The position numbers and the translations under genes were made by a program. This document shows positions 1 to 12,616 of a stretch of DNA of 64,000 nt, one piece after another (positions within the stretch are counted from its first letter, which is position 1; each line of letters opens with the position of its first letter). This DNA comes from Pyrus communis (Eukaryota > Streptophyta > Magnoliopsida > Rosales > Rosaceae): NCBI RefSeq assembly GCF_963583255.1, contig NC_084805.1, positions 3,303,060 to 3,367,059 of the forward strand. The letters run 5' to 3'. The notes under the pieces are model-generated. The model was not told the origin of the DNA. It ran no database searches and saw only the letters and a list, made by a program, of their open reading frames with translations.

Positions 1-119
1 ATAATCTCTTCAACTCAACAAACAACTCAAAATGATGAAAGTGGAAAAACACACTTTACGTGAAACACTTCTCACTACCCTGAGAAAAATACTAATTATC
101 CTAACCCCCTCGTCAACAC

Positions 120-860
120 ATCTTTAGTTTGGATAAATAGCACTCCATTGACAACCAGCGACATCTTTATTTTGGATTAACAACACTACTTCTGGTTGGT
201 AGGTTATCCATCCAATTCTCACCTAGCAAAAGGTTTTCAATTCTTTCATATAAAGAGGTCACTTCATTGGCTACCTAACTAAGTGAGGTGTTCTATGATC
301 GATTACTCACAAGTGCACTTTATAGTTCAGCACTCAAATGCTTGAACCACGTTCATCATAAAGACACTCATCTCTTTGAGTATATTTTCTCGTACAACCT
401 GACATTGATTCGGTGCATTTATATTCTCACGAATACAGTTGAAGTTGCCGAACCTAGTGTAGAAGAACCTGAACTTCACAATAAATTAAGTGACCTTGTC
501 TTCAAGTTCTAGAACCCTAGGTCGAGAGATGTTCCTACCTCGGCCATAGCCGCTCGAGTGCAGAAGTTAGCAGTGCATTTGACAAGAAAGATGTAGTTGT
601 TGGGAGTGCGCGCCATGTAGGTCTTGAAATTTTTAGGACCAACACACATCAATTTGTTTCATCCGTCTATTTTTCCATCTATTTTATCATTAAAAGTGTA
701 ACTCCTCATGTTGGTCCTGAAGTTAAAAATCAATAAATCTCATCCTAGAAGTTGGTTGACACAAATCAATTTGGTCCATCCATCTATTTTTCATCCATTT
801 TAGCATTACAAGTGGTCACGTCGGCCACATAATCACTTTTTAGGGCAAAAGTAAAAAAGA
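120..860 (+). repeat. Diverged segmental duplicate, copy 1
   Basis: This stretch reappears at about 7740-8660 in the same orientation with many substitutions and small indels. Shared landmarks are the segment around AAGTGAGGTGTTC (near 280 and 7985), GACACTCATCT (near 362 and 8064) and TTTTCTCGTACAACCT (near 387 and 8087). A 74-codon reading frame at 288-512 is not kept open in the second copy, so it is not called as a gene. The end of the block merges with the long inverted-repeat arm described at 690-3393. Confidence 0.7.
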
Positions 861-1218
861 AAAAAAGAAAGAAAAAAAGCTAACGAAATAAATCTTTACC
901 CTGCCTAACCCAGTCACCGTTAGCCGGCCCCACCTTTGACAATCTCTCATTTTTTCTTTTTTGGCCAAGCAAGAAAACTTCCATTACATTAAAAACTAGT
1001 ACAAGGCCTTAAAAGAGTCTGGTAAACAACAACCGATAAAGTAAAAGGCCCAAGAAAAATGAGATTTGCAACCCAAGATACAAAGAGAGGCCCACATAAG
1101 TTTAGGCTCGAAGGTTGCAAAAACAAACAACATAAAACCATAATCTTAAGTAGCATAAACCAAATTGTCGCTGTTGTCACATCCTTAGAGGAAGCCAAAT
1201 TCCGAATTGAGAAAGTAG

Positions 1219-1388
1219 ACACCAAATCCAAGTCTCCTTCATGAACCCTTGCAAATATATACAAATAAAGTATCTTATGAGTAGAGAGTGAGACTAAAGA
1301 GGGACACCAAATCCAAGTCCCCTTCATGAACCCTTGCAAATATATACAAATAAAGTATCTTATGGGTAGAGAGTGAGACTAAAGAGGT
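1219..1388. repeat. 85-bp tandem duplication
   Basis: Two adjacent units with an 85-bp period start at 1219 and 1304, each beginning ACACCAAATCCAAGTC. They differ at only a few positions, such as TCTCC against TCCCC and ATGAGT against ATGGGT. This is a recent local duplication with no coding role seen. Confidence 0.9.
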
Positions 1389-1389
1389 A

Positions 1390-2680
1390 TGTAAAATACC
1401 CTTACTGTGGTAGAGGACATAGAACTCTTGGCCTCAATGGGGATTCGACATGCTGGTTAAGGGAGATGAGTACAGGAGGGAAGTGGATCTAGTATCCAAT
1501 TTTTGTTCGGAGTCTGCTGATCCAAACATAAAAGGATGAGGGAGGAAGAAAAATTAAAAAGCAGAAAGCAGTAAAAGTAGGCGAAAAAGACTAGATAAGG
1601 GGCACGAAGTCCAAATATGAGACAAGCTCAAGGGAGAGTTGAAACTTAGTTCAAAGAAAATTGAGATAAAACTAAGGAGAGAACCGATAATAAAAACGAA
1701 GGCGAAGACTCGAAAAAAGGAAGGAAAATGAGGTGGGATGCAGGGAGGGGGAATGGGTAAAGGAGATGAGAATGGAGGAAAAGAGGTATAGGGCAAAGAA
1801 GAGGAGATGAGAGAAAATGAGGAGGAAAAAAGGAAGGAGTAGTGGGCTGCCGCCCACCTCGAGCAAAAGCAAGGGGCAACAGTTGAAACTTTGAAACTGG
1901 GGTTGGGTTTCTTCTGGATATGGGTTTTGAAGCTCACGGAGCGAGAGATAGCTTACTTTGAACTTGTAGTTTTTAGTTTTCTGCCTTTACCTCTCTTGAT
2001 CATGCACTAAATCAAGACATTCTGCACCAAATCAATGGGAATTGAAGTTGAAGAGAAGAAGATGGTTGTAAGAAGCTTCACCAATACAACCACGACCTCC
2101 TTAATTGTGCTTCTCCTCATCTTCGCTTTACGTTGATTTTACCTACAAACCCTCATGATTTCCAAATTGTATGCTTTTTTCAAACCTCAAATTTCTTTTT
2201 TTGCCCTTCAATTCGTCTAGGTAGTATGGCTAAATCGTTGTGGGTTTGTATTTATAATGACCCTAAAAATAATTTGTTTCCACTTGTTGGATATATGTCA
2301 ACAATTTGTGATAAAATTATATATGCTAATAAATAATAAATGTGAATAAAAAAAAATAGAGTATGAACAAAACAAAAATATAAAAATAAACAACTTGACG
2401 ATCGAGGCTTGTGTACCGCAATGTCCTTGAAACAAAAATTTCTTCCGTACTCAGTGCTTGTAGTTCTACGGACGTCTGCTTCCCTAGGTTTCAACGATCA
2501 AGTTAGAATTCCAGCACCGGAAAAATCAACTTCTGGCGAATTTTCTGTGGTTCTCTCAGTAAGAAGGTTTAGGAATGTAGAAGAAGAATTTGATATTTTC
2601 TATGTTCTAAATGCCATGCAGATGGATGTATATATAATATGATTATGCTTGGTATGAGGAAGAGATGCATCTGTTGGGAG
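1390..2680. other. Gene-less interior, no recognised gene
   Basis: The segment 1500-1860 is strongly purine-rich on the plus strand, so the serine/phenylalanine/proline-rich minus-strand frames there are composition artefacts. The 2400-2640 part holds a short open plus frame (2409-2642) that I could not relate to any family. No splice-supported gene model is evident. Confidence 0.4.
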
Positions 2681-3180
2681 ATATCTTCTCAGAGGGGTGT
2701 TTGTTTTCTGCTTTCTTTCACCACACTTCAGACTCATCTTTTCAGATGAAGTCTGTTGGTAAAAAAAAAAAGATTAATTAAATTTGAAATTAATTAAAAA
2801 TAATTAATCGATCTAATTATTGGAGCCCTTGCCCCATCTTTTGATAATTAATTATATATTAATTACTACACCTCAAAGCCCAACCCCAAGGGTGAGCCCA
2901 ATTTTATTCTCCAAGGCCTATCACTCAAATCACTTTCTATAAGGGGCAAAGCCTTATAAAGTGAGGAAACCTTTTGGGAATAGCCAATGTGGGACAATGA
3001 AATTTCTACTCAAAATTTCCAACATCACTTAACTAGTTGGTACATGATAAAGAGAGATTGGTGCAACTGAGAGAGATGGATTTTTCCTAAGTAGAGGTGA
3101 AGTGTCGAATTTCAACAAAAAAAAGGTTGGGGTGAATGACAAAATAATAGAGTGGTCAAATGATAAGCTGGGTGGTGTGT
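2681..3180. other. AT-rich intergenic DNA, no gene seen
   Basis: A very AT-rich block at 2760-2880 is followed by a moderately GC-rich segment (2870-3010) that looks like repeat-derived non-coding sequence. No coding frame or RNA gene was recognised. It lies inside the putative TIR element. Confidence 0.4.
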
Positions 3181-3655
3181 TTTGACGTTTTATATCTCAA
3201 AAAGTGGTCACGTAAAAGTGTTCATGTGGGCCTACATGACCACTTTTAACGTTAAAATGGATGGAAATTACATTGAAGATTCAAATTGATTTGCGGCAAC
3301 CAATTTCAGGGATAAGATTGATTGATTTTTAACTTCAAGGATGCAAATAAGGAGTTATACCAATTTTGGGAATCATTTTGATAAAAAAAACCCTTAAAAA
3401 TATAAAGAAATTTTTTTTCTAGCTAGATGATCTTATCACATGAACTGACAAGGTAGTTAATACATCGTCACACATTGTGTCGATTAGCTTTTAGTTTTAT
3501 GTAACCACCTCCTGCCTTCTTTGTATATTCACGTGAAACAAGTTAACACCCAGCATAGGTTTCATCGTCCAACTTTCTATAAGTACCTCCCAACTCTCTT
3601 TATGAATACATAAAGTGATAGATAAATTCTTCACAATTAGTTTTTTCATTTGATC

Positions 3656-4426
3656 ATGGTTACTAACTTAGAAGCTGAGAGTGGATTTTTATATTTTAGA
3701 GGGAGGAAGAAGGGGAAAAGAAGAGAGTGGGAAGTGAATGCTGCAATTGAGATTGAGAGAGACTTGAAAAAACTAAATGGAGCTTATAATTGCTTTACTA
3801 TAGAAATGAGTGGCATGGGAGAAAATGGACTGAGGAGAGGGCGTAAATGGAAGAAGGTATGTGTGTGTGTGTGTGTGTGTGTGTGTATTCATTACTTGTT
3901 AGTTGATTAATTTATTTTTCTTTTCAATTTTTATTTAATTTGTCAAATGATTAATTTCTCTTAACATCTTATTGATTTAATGTGTTGTTTTCAAAATTCA
4001 ATCTCTTCCTTGTCTGTCTTAAATTATTTTCCAACTCATCATTTGTTCATAGAATATCGGTTTTCTAGTTATTTTGACACTTTAGCATGTTTTGAATGCT
4101 CATTGTAGAAGAAGATTAGTATAAAGTATTTAACTTGTTTTCACAATATTTAACTTTCTTCAAAGATTTTGACTTGGAAAATTCTTTGCAGGAGAAGAAA
4201 ATGTTGAGACATTGCCTTCTCATGTAAGGACTTCAAAACATTTCCTCCCTTCGGAGCAGGCAAGATATAGATTGAAGGGATTCTTTATGTCAGAGATGGC
4301 AAGATAAACATTCTATGTGTTTGCCATGGCCTTTTACACTCTCCGGTTGGATTTTTCGAGCAAGCCGGTGGAAACAAAGTGGCAAATCCCTTGCAACACA
4401 TAATTGTCTGCTTTTCTTCTGATTAA
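3656..4426 (+). pseudogene. Broken gene copy A with NINJA/AFP-like C-terminal motif
   Basis: An ATG at 3656 opens a 67-codon first exon (3656-3856), highly charged and Lys/Arg-rich, followed by a GTATGT donor. A plausible acceptor TTTGCAG ends at 4191. The second exon first reads in one frame through GFF and then, after a shift, in another frame as INILCVCHG, GFFEQAGGNKVANP and LQHIIV, ending at TAA 4424-4426. This resembles the C-terminal region of NINJA/AFP proteins (CVCHG, SPAEFV-HAGG, HPLRHI), which repress jasmonate or ABA responses through the TOPLESS co-repressor. The frame change between GFF and CVCHG is also present in copy B, so the parent was probably already broken. The first exon matches no family I know. 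Confidence 0.5.
3860..3886. repeat. (TG)n microsatellite
   Basis: About 13 TG units directly follow the putative donor site of the first exon of copy A. Copies B and C have only short TA-type runs there. Confidence 0.95.
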
Positions 4427-4429
4427 GTC

Positions 4430-5640
4430 AATGGCGTTGGCTCCGTCACCTTGGAATGTTAACATATAGTTAACTAATATGTAAACACCCTAATTTGAGC
4501 AATTAGCTCTCATTTTATAGGTTATTTTGTATATTATCTTATATATAGTCCTCTCCAATTTAACTGTGGATGTTTGGATGGCTTTAAGGTGATGTCAAAG
4601 CTTATGTATTTGGACATATAGACAAACTATTGTTTAGTATAGGTACCATAAAGCACATCAAGCAGACTTCTGGTCTCCTTATAATTTGTTAGTTTGCTCT
4701 ACATCGAGCCTTTGTAGCTGGTTGGCCTTGCGCTATATCCGACATTTAGCATAGTTATTAATTATTAATGTAAGACTACAAAGATATTATCTTGAATTAT
4801 TATGTAGTTGTAAAGATCACTATATTCTAGACACAGTGAAAATTATTGGTATTATGTCATTTAGTATGTAATATTTGTTCTCTAAAAAATGAGGAACAAT
4901 CGACCAGATTGTGAGTGGCAATGGACTAAATATTTTAACAATGTATATTAACTTTGGAAATATAAAACATAATTTATTTTATTATTTTGACTGTTTTTGG
5001 ATTTAAATTTGAGCCGTGACTTATAGTTGGATTTGAAAAAAAAAAATATTTGATCAATTAGATCAAATTCAAAAGATTGCCAAAAAAAGAGAGTTTGATC
5101 TGGACCTTTAATAACCAACAGTTGATAAATTGAAAGACTGAGCTTGAAACCCAAGTTATTGTCCCTCCGCCCCGAGGGACCAGCTGTTAGCCATTCACCT
5201 ACATGTTCAGCGACTTTTAGAAAAATATACTAATTGTGCACATTAAACTTTCTGAAATTAGAAATAAAATTACTCTTATAACGATTGCACAATTAGAATT
5301 TTTAGAGTGTCAATAATAGTTCTCTTTGAATTTTGTAACGGTTATGTGCATGTGAGACATTAGTCATTTCACGCGAAGTTGATGAACATTTTGTCTGTGG
5401 CTAACCCAACTTTATTACCAACATCACTTGGGTGCTTTAGCGGACATGAAATTTAATATGTATGTCGTAAATTGTTTCAGTTATATTTTACTTTATGCAA
5501 TAATCGTCTACCTTCTCTGTATGTTCACGTGAAACAAGTGAAAGATATTGGAATTTTGTAGTTGATATATATGTGTGATATTCTCTGCCATTTCATGTGA
5601 AACTGGCGAATGTTTTGTCTGTGGCTAAACCAACTTTATA
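4430..5640. other. 3' flank of copy A and spacer, no gene
   Basis: AT-rich sequence that recurs behind copies B (6595-7330) and C (12730-13660). The minus-strand frame at 4948-5154 is low-complexity and is not conserved. Around 5290-5330 a short string, TAGAGTGTCAATAATAGTTCTC, resembles the end of the palindromic MITE at 50284-50404. Confidence 0.5.
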
Positions 5641-5867
5641 ACCACCATCACGTGAACTGACAAGGTAATTAATACGTGGACATACAGTGTTTTGATTAGC
5701 TTTTACTTTTGTGTAACCACCGACCGCCTTCTTTGTATGTTCATGTGAAACAAGTGAACACCCAACATAGGTTTTATCGTCCAACTTTCTATAAGTACCT
5801 CCCACCTTTCTTTATGAATACATAGAGTGATAGATATATTCTTCACAATTAGTTTTCTCATTCGATC

Positions 5868-6591
5868 ATGGTTACTAACTTACAAGCTGAGAGTGGGTTT
5901 TTATAGTTTAGAGGGAGGAAGAAGGGGAGGAGAAGAAAGTGGGAAGTGAATAGTACAATTGAGATTGAGAGGGACTTGAAAAAACTAGATGGAACTTGTT
6001 ATTACTTTACTATAGAAATGAGTGGCATGGGAGAAAATGGACCGAAGAGAGGATGTAAAAGGAAGAAGGTATATATTCATTACTTGTTAGTTGCTTGATT
6101 AATTTTCATTTCAATTTTTATTAAATTTGTCAAATGACTAATTTCTTTTGACATCTTATTGATTGAATCTGTTGTTCTGTCTCAAATTCTTTTTCAACTC
6201 ATCCTTTGTCCATCAAATATCGGTCTTTTGGTTATTTTGACCCGTTAGGATGTTTCAAACGCTTGTTGTAGAAGAAGATTAGTATAACGTATTTAACTTG
6301 CTTTGACAATATTTAACTTTCTTCAAAGATTTCGACTTGTGTAAATTCTTTGCAGGAGTAGGAAATGTTGAGACACTGCCTTCTCATATAAGATCATCAA
6401 AACATGTCTTTCCTTCGGAGCAGGCAGGATATAGATTGAAGGGATTCTTTAAACCAGAGATGACCAGGTAAACATTCTGTGCGTTTGCCATGGCCTTTTA
6501 CACTCCCCGGCTGGATTTTTTCGAGCATGCCGGTGGAAACAAAGTGGCGAATCCCTTGCAGCATATAATTGTCTGCTCTTCTTCCAATTAG
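5868..6591 (+). pseudogene. Broken gene copy B with NINJA/AFP-like C-terminal motif
   Basis: Second copy of the 3656-4426 gene. The first exon starts at ATG 5868 and carries an in-frame TAG where copy A has a Tyr codon (GFL-stop-FRG). The second exon begins after TTTGCAG at about 6357 and shows the same frame change before the CVCHG motif. One additional T in the run that encodes GFF shifts the frame again, so the HAGG part is no longer in frame with CVCHG. It shares with copy A the SEQA-YRLKGFF stretch. It is non-functional as a protein-coding gene. Confidence 0.55.
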
Positions 6592-6594
6592 GTC

Positions 6595-7519
6595 AATGGC
6601 ATTGGCTCTTTCGCCTTGGAATGTTAACATACAGTTAACTAATTTGTAAACACCTTAATTTGAGAAATTAGCTCTCATTTTATGGTTATTTTGTATATTA
6701 TCTTATGTAGTTCTCTCCAATTAATTCCGGATGTTTGGATGGCTTTAAGGTGATGTCAAAGCTTATGTATTTGGACATATACATAAACCGTCGGTTAGTA
6801 TAGGTACCATAAAGCACACTAAGCAGACTAGTTGGTTTTGCTCTATATCGAGCCTTTGTCACTGGTTAGCCTTGAACTACACCGAGATTTAGCATAGAGA
6901 TTAATTATTAATGTAAGACTACAAAGATATCATCTAAGATTATTATGTAATTGTAAAGATCACTATAAAATTATTGCAACTATGTCATTGAGTGTAATAT
7001 TTTTTCCCTGAAAAAATGAAGAACAATTTGTTCCCTAAATTATTACCAACATCACGTGAGCGCTTGAGCGGACATGAAATTTAGTACATGTGTCGTAAAT
7101 TGTTTCAGTTATATTTTACTTTATGTAACCATCTTCTTTGTATGTTCACATGAAACAAGTCAAAGATATTTGAATTTCGTAACTGCTATATATGTGTGTT
7201 CTTTTCTGCCATTTCACATGAAATTAGTGAATGTTTTGTCTGTGGCTAAATCAGGGCATAACATGAACTGACAAGAAAATTAATATTGAATTTGACCTCT
7301 TTTATCCCTTTTTACAATAGACAACCTTTGATAAAACCAGGTTAAATAGTAACTTCCTATTTAAAATAACAAATACCATGCATGTCTTCAATTTTTAAAT
7401 ACTAAAATATAGAATTGGTACTTTGAATTTTCACCTAAGTTTAGATTTTAACTCTTATCTCTTTATTGGTTTTATCGCATAACTTTGTTTTCATTAAATA
7501 CGTCTATGTATTCGTTATT

Positions 7520-7557
<38 letters not shown>

Positions 7558-7740
7558 AAATAATCCGTCACGAAAAATAACATAACAAATAATACATGTA
7601 TCATAAGTTGTTTCAATGAGCTTTTGATTTTTATAAATATTATTGTAACGACTCTGTAATTTCATGCATGCTTTCTAAATGTTCACATGAAACCAGTAAA
7701 TTATTTGTCTGTAGTTAAACAGAGGGTGATTTATCAGCAC
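6595..7740. other. 3' flank of copy B, AT-rich spacer
   Basis: Recognisable as the tail and spacer of the duplicated unit, with no gene. It includes an AT microsatellite at 7522-7554. The frame at 7074-7271 is not kept open in the sister spacers. Confidence 0.5.
7522..7554. repeat. (AT)n microsatellite
   Basis: About 16 AT units inside AT-rich spacer DNA. Confidence 0.95.
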
Positions 7741-8660
7741 CCAAATTTTAGTTAAGAGCACTCCCATGTTAAATTATATCGCTAACTTCCAAAATTGCTC
7801 AACAGTTTTAAGCACAAAAATTTGGATTAACCACACTGAAGCTCTAGAATCAGCGATTTAGGAGCATCTTCAGTTTAGATTAATAACACTGCTTCTAGTT
7901 GGTTGGTTCTCTATCTAAGTCTCTATCGGCAAAGGGTTTTCTATTCTTTTGTCTAAGTGGTCAATTCATTAGCTCTCCAGCGAAGTGAGGTGTTCATGAT
8001 CGGTTACTCCTATGTGCACTTCATAGTTTGGCACTTAAATGCCCGAACCATGTTCACCATGAAGACACTCATCTTTTTTGAGTATCTTTTCTCGTACAAC
8101 CTAATATCCAATTAGTGCACTTATATTCTCATGAATATAGCTGAAGTTGCTAAACCTGATGCAGAAGATCCTGAATTTCACAGTGAATATAGCAACCTTG
8201 TCTGAACTTCATAGTCGCCAAGTGCAAAAGTCAATAGCACATACGATACCACCACTGCCACATCTATTCTACTTGCCAAACTGAGCTCACTTGTGAGTTG
8301 GGCATTAACAAGAAGGACGTAGTTACCTTAGTAGTTGCTTGACATGTGCACCACGTAGGTCTTGTCATTTTTAGGACGAACACAAATCAATTTGTTTCAT
8401 CCGTCTACTTTTCATCCATTTTAGCGTTAAAAGTGTTAACTCTTCATTTTGGTGTTGAAGTTAAAAATCAATCAATCTCGTCCTAAAAATTGGTTGACAC
8501 AAATTAATTTGGTCCATTCGTCTATTTTTCGTCTATTTTAGTGTTAAAAGTGGTCACATGAGATTGAGTGAAACAAATCAATTTGGTTCATCCGTATATT
8601 TTTCATCCATTCTACCGTTAAAAGTGGTCACGTCGACCACATGACCTTCTTTTTAAGCGG
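7740..8660 (+). repeat. Diverged segmental duplicate, copy 2
   Basis: Direct diverged copy of 120-860, placed between units B and C. Its distal part (8370-8650) contains an internally repeated segment: the string with ATCAATTTGGT, CATCC and AAAAGTGGTCAC occurs at about 8500-8560 and again at 8575-8635. It has no intact reading frame. Confidence 0.7.
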
Positions 8661-9441
8661 ACATGAAATTTAATGTGTGTCGTAAATTGTTTTAGTTATA
8701 TTTTACTTTACATAACTATTGTTTGCCTTCTCTATATGTTCAAGTGAAACAAGTGAAAGATATTTGATTTTCGTAACTACTATTCTCTGCCATTTCACGT
8801 GAAACTGGTGAACGTTTTGTCTATGGCTAAACCAATTTTATAACCACCATCACGTGAACTAACAAGGTAATTAATACGTAGGCATACATTGTTTTGATTA
8901 GCTTTTACTTTTATGTAACCACCGACCATCTTCTTTGTATGTTCACGTGAAACAAGTGAACACCCATCATAGGCTTCATCGTCCAACCTCATCTAAGTAC
9001 CTCCCAGTTATCATTATGAATACATAGAGTGGCATATATATATATATATATATTCTTCACAATTAGGTTTTTCATTTTATCATGGTTACCAACTTAGAAG
9101 CTGAGAGTGGGTTTTTATATTTTAGAGGGAGAAGGAAGGGGAGAAGAAGAGAGTGGGAAGTGAAAAGTGCAATTGAGAATGAGACTTGAAAAAATTAGAT
9201 GGAAGTTGTTATTACTTTAGAAATGAGTGGCATGGGAGAATAAGGGCGGAGGAGAGGACGTAAAAGGAAGAAGGTATATATATATATGTTCATTACTAGT
9301 CAGTTTCTTATTTTATTTTTCTTTTCAATTTTTATTAAATTTGTAAATGATTAATTTCTCTTAACATCTTATTGATTGAATATGTTGCTTTCAAAATTCA
9401 ATCTCTTCCTCATCTATCTCAAATTCTATTCCAATTCATCC

Positions 9442-12400
9442 TTTTTTTTTTTTTTTTTTTGTTAAAGGATTACTTCATAGAAAACAGAAAGGCACAAGGC
9501 CAAATAACAAGCAGAGAGCATCCTCGCAAGATTAGATATACAGAGGCAAGGATAATTAGGACACCAATAGATGCCACCACTCCAGGCACCAACGTCGTCC
9601 TACCTATCAGTGCAAAGAACACCCCACCCTTACAAAGGAGGACATGGAAGAATGTCTTTGTTCAAAATGCCCACTAACGAAGATGGTGGTCTTACAACCT
9701 AGCCGAAGTCGTACATGTCCAGAGAAATATACCTTGCGACAAAATTCATTGCCATATTTGCTGATTGTGGAGTCCACAACCAGGAGCATGATTGAAAACT
9801 CCTCCTAACCCCCAAAACACAACTAAGAATTGCGAGTAGGTCCCAATCACAACTCAGAGAAGGAGAATTGAGGGACCGCATAATAACTTGTGCATCTCAC
9901 TCAATTACCACCTCTTGCACTTGTAAACTTTTTGCCAATAAGCATCATTCCAGAGCAGCTAAAGCTTCTGCCATCACAATTGAAGACACATGCACCCAGA
10001 CACTTCTCACCGCCGTGTAACTCAAGAAACAATCTCTAACCACAATCCTGATATGACCTTAGTGAGAGTCTCTCTTCTAATAAGCATCAACATTAACCTT
10101 AACCCAATTAACTGGGGGAGTAGACCACAGATCGAGGCGATGCATACCTCAAGAAAGACTGCTTCGGATAACAGGAGACATACGCAAATGAGATGAGGCC
10201 AACTTAAAAGAATCCAAGGTAGTGGTGATAGCCCGAATAGTTCTGAAGGGAAATGGATTAACTCCGTTGAAAATGGCATCACAACGGGCCCTCCAGATAA
10301 ACCAACACGAAAAAACCAAGTACACCATAGTTCGATCGAGGTCATCCTTACAACCTAGATTTTGATTGACAACCAAACACAACCAATCCATTAGAGTAGT
10401 GATTGAACTTCGATTAATTTGAATACACAAAAGACCCCCATTCCACACCCTGGAAGCCCATGAGCACAAAAGGAGAATATGCTCAATGGTCTCCTCACTT
10501 TCAACACAGATGAGGCAGAGGGGGGATACGAGACACCTACATTGAAAAAGATTGAATTTAGTGGCGTAAGCGTCCCAGATAGCCCTTCAAAGAAAATTTC
10601 TCATCTTTAGGGAGGGCTTTACAACTCCAAATCCAAGTCCAAACCCGAGGATCAACACTTCGGGAAAAGGAAGGGCCGATCACGACTCATAGTGGGGTGA
10701 CGATTGTGACACGTCTAATATCCTGACTTAACTGAAAAAGAGCCATTTCGTTTAAACGACCATACAAGTTTATCTGGTCTCATAAGCGGCCCCACATAAA
10801 TTTAAGAGATGACACCATGCTCATTCTCTGAGATAAGGTTGGAAAGAAGGTCAAATTTCCATTTCCTCGAGACTGGATCTATGAACTCCGCAACCTTGCT
10901 CTCCCTATTGATACCCGAGTAACTAAGAGGGGTGGGGTGCCCCCCTGAGATGCCCGGGACCTAGTTGTCTTCCTAAAACAGAACTTTCTACCCTCCCATA
11001 ATCTGCCATCTAGCACCCTTTAGAATGAGATCCTTCCCCTCTAACAGGCTCGCCCATGCCCAACAGGCCCTTCCGCCATTCTTAGCCTCTAGGAAAGAAA
11101 CATTTAGGAAGTATTGCTCTTTCAATACACAAGCCCACAGGGAGTCAGGATCATGTATCAAACGCCAGCATTGCTTCACTAATAGGGCAATATTAAAATC
11201 ATTAAGATTACGGAAACCCATACTACCCTTCTTTTTTGTCCGACCCAAGTCATTCCAATTTACCCAATGTATCCCACGATCTTTGTCTGCCCCCGCCCAT
11301 CAAAACCTCGCCACTGCTACATCAATTTCGTTGCACAAGCTCACCGACAGTAAGAAGACGCACATTGGGTACATAGGAATAGCTTAGACCACCGCTTTAA
11401 TGAGAACTTCCTTCCTCACTTGATAAAGAAATTGCCACTTCCAACCTGCAATCTTTGCCAATATCCGATCCTTGATAAGCTGTAAGGTCTCCCGCTTCAA
11501 TCTCCCCCAAATTGTTGGTAAACCCAAATACTTTCCTGGGTCATCCACCTTTGGCATTTCTAAGATGTTACAAAGCTCCGAAGCCAGTTGAGCCGGGGTA
11601 TTAACCCCAAAATAAACCACCGATTTCTAAAGGCTCATATGCTGCCCAGAAGCTATACAATACACATGAAGAAGGGAAGATAAATTCCTGCAATTCTGCT
11701 TGGTAGCCAAAAGAAATATTAGAGTATCATCCATAAACAATAAATGTGATAGCACTGGTCTGGAAGCAGATATCCTGATGCCTTCCAAATATCCTTGCTG
11801 CACCGCCCTACTGATTACCAAGGAAAAAACCTCACTGATAATGAGAAACAAGTAGGGGGATATGGGATCCCCCTGACGAAGACCCCTTATTGGTTTAAAG
11901 GCTCTCCCCGGCCTCCCATTGATTAGAATAGAAAACTCCACAATTTTTACGCACCGCATAGCCATATCAATCCACCTTCACTAGAAACCGAGATGCACCA
12001 TAACTGTCTCCAGGAAGTCCCATTCAACTTGATTATAAGCCTTGTTCATATCAAGTTTGATCCCCATTTCAAACTTGGTCTTCGTTTTCCTTAACTTAAG
12101 GAAATGAAAAATTTCATGGGCCAAGATGATATTATCTTGTATTTGTCGGCCTTGTATGAACACATTTTGATTTGGCGAAATTATTTTATCCAACATTGGT
12201 TTCAAATGATTCGCCAAAATCTTAGACAGAACTTTATAAGAATAATTACACAGACTTATTGGCCTGAATTGATCGACCCCCTCTGGGATGAGGACCTTAG
12301 GAATCAAAGCAATATTGGTGGAGTTGATAATAGAGGGACATCCATCACCCCCTAGACAATCGGCAACAATGCCATTGACCTTAGCACAATAATGTCCCAA

Positions 12401-12616
12401 CAGGATTGGAAGAACAAACCTTGGAAGGTCCAGGCGCCTTAAATCCTCCCATGTTGAACACTGCATCTTTTATCTCCTCATCAAAAATAGGACTACATAA
12501 CGTCTCGTTCATTTCAATCGTTACCACCGAGTCCAGGAAACTAAGGATATCCCCCCAGTCCCGATTGCCATTAGACGTAAATAATCTTTTAAAGTGATCT
12601 TCCACCGTCATTCCGG
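9442..12616 (-). mobile_element. 5'-truncated LINE (non-LTR retrotransposon)
   Basis: The minus-strand element ends in an A-tail, seen as a 19-T run at 9442-9460. At the other end it begins within the region just upstream of the RT domain, so the endonuclease domain is missing. The insertion interrupts the intron of gene copy C: host sequence ending CCAATTCATCC continues at about 12617. The flanks ATTCATCC (9434-9441) and ATTCGTGC (12617-12624) match at 6 of 8 positions and may be a decayed target duplication. 5' truncation is normal for target-primed reverse transcription. Confidence 0.85.
9607..12611 (-). pseudogene. LINE ORF2 remnant: reverse transcriptase, zf-RVT region, RNase H
   Basis: The reading frame is broken into pieces. 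12611-12381 contains KAPGPSK. 12466-11981 contains FRPISLCN and GRQIQDNI, RT blocks of plant LINEs. 11965-11627 has GLRQGDPISPYLF and the catalytic FMDD box (usually FADD). 11620-11384 has LGLPTIWGR. 11248-10988 has the conserved GFRNLNDFNIALL stretch after the RT. Around 10130-10090 the string PVNWVKVNVDA marks the start of the RNase H-like domain with its first catalytic Asp. Several frameshifts and stops make it inactive. The RT would copy the element's RNA at a nicked chromosomal target. Confidence 0.85.

Larger units (their letters stand above)
690..3393. mobile_element. Putative non-autonomous TIR element with ~200-bp inverted arms
   Basis: The segment at about 690-840 is an inverted, diverged copy of about 3180-3393. 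Both arms contain CTGAAGTTAAAAATCAAT-like, CATCCATTTTA-like and AAGTGGTCACGT-like strings when one arm is reverse complemented. Long terminal inverted repeats around non-coding filler are typical of Mutator-like elements, but I could not define a clean target duplication. A further arm-like copy without a partner lies at about 8390-8650. The inside shows no transposase. Confidence 0.5.

Noticed and set aside
288..512. 74-codon frame as a small gene
   Set aside because: It is disrupted in the duplicate at 7985-8220 and has no recognisable motif.
1554..1937. Overlapping Ser/Phe/Pro-rich minus-strand frames
   Set aside because: They are shadows of a purine-rich stretch, with low-complexity composition, no domain and no conserved start.
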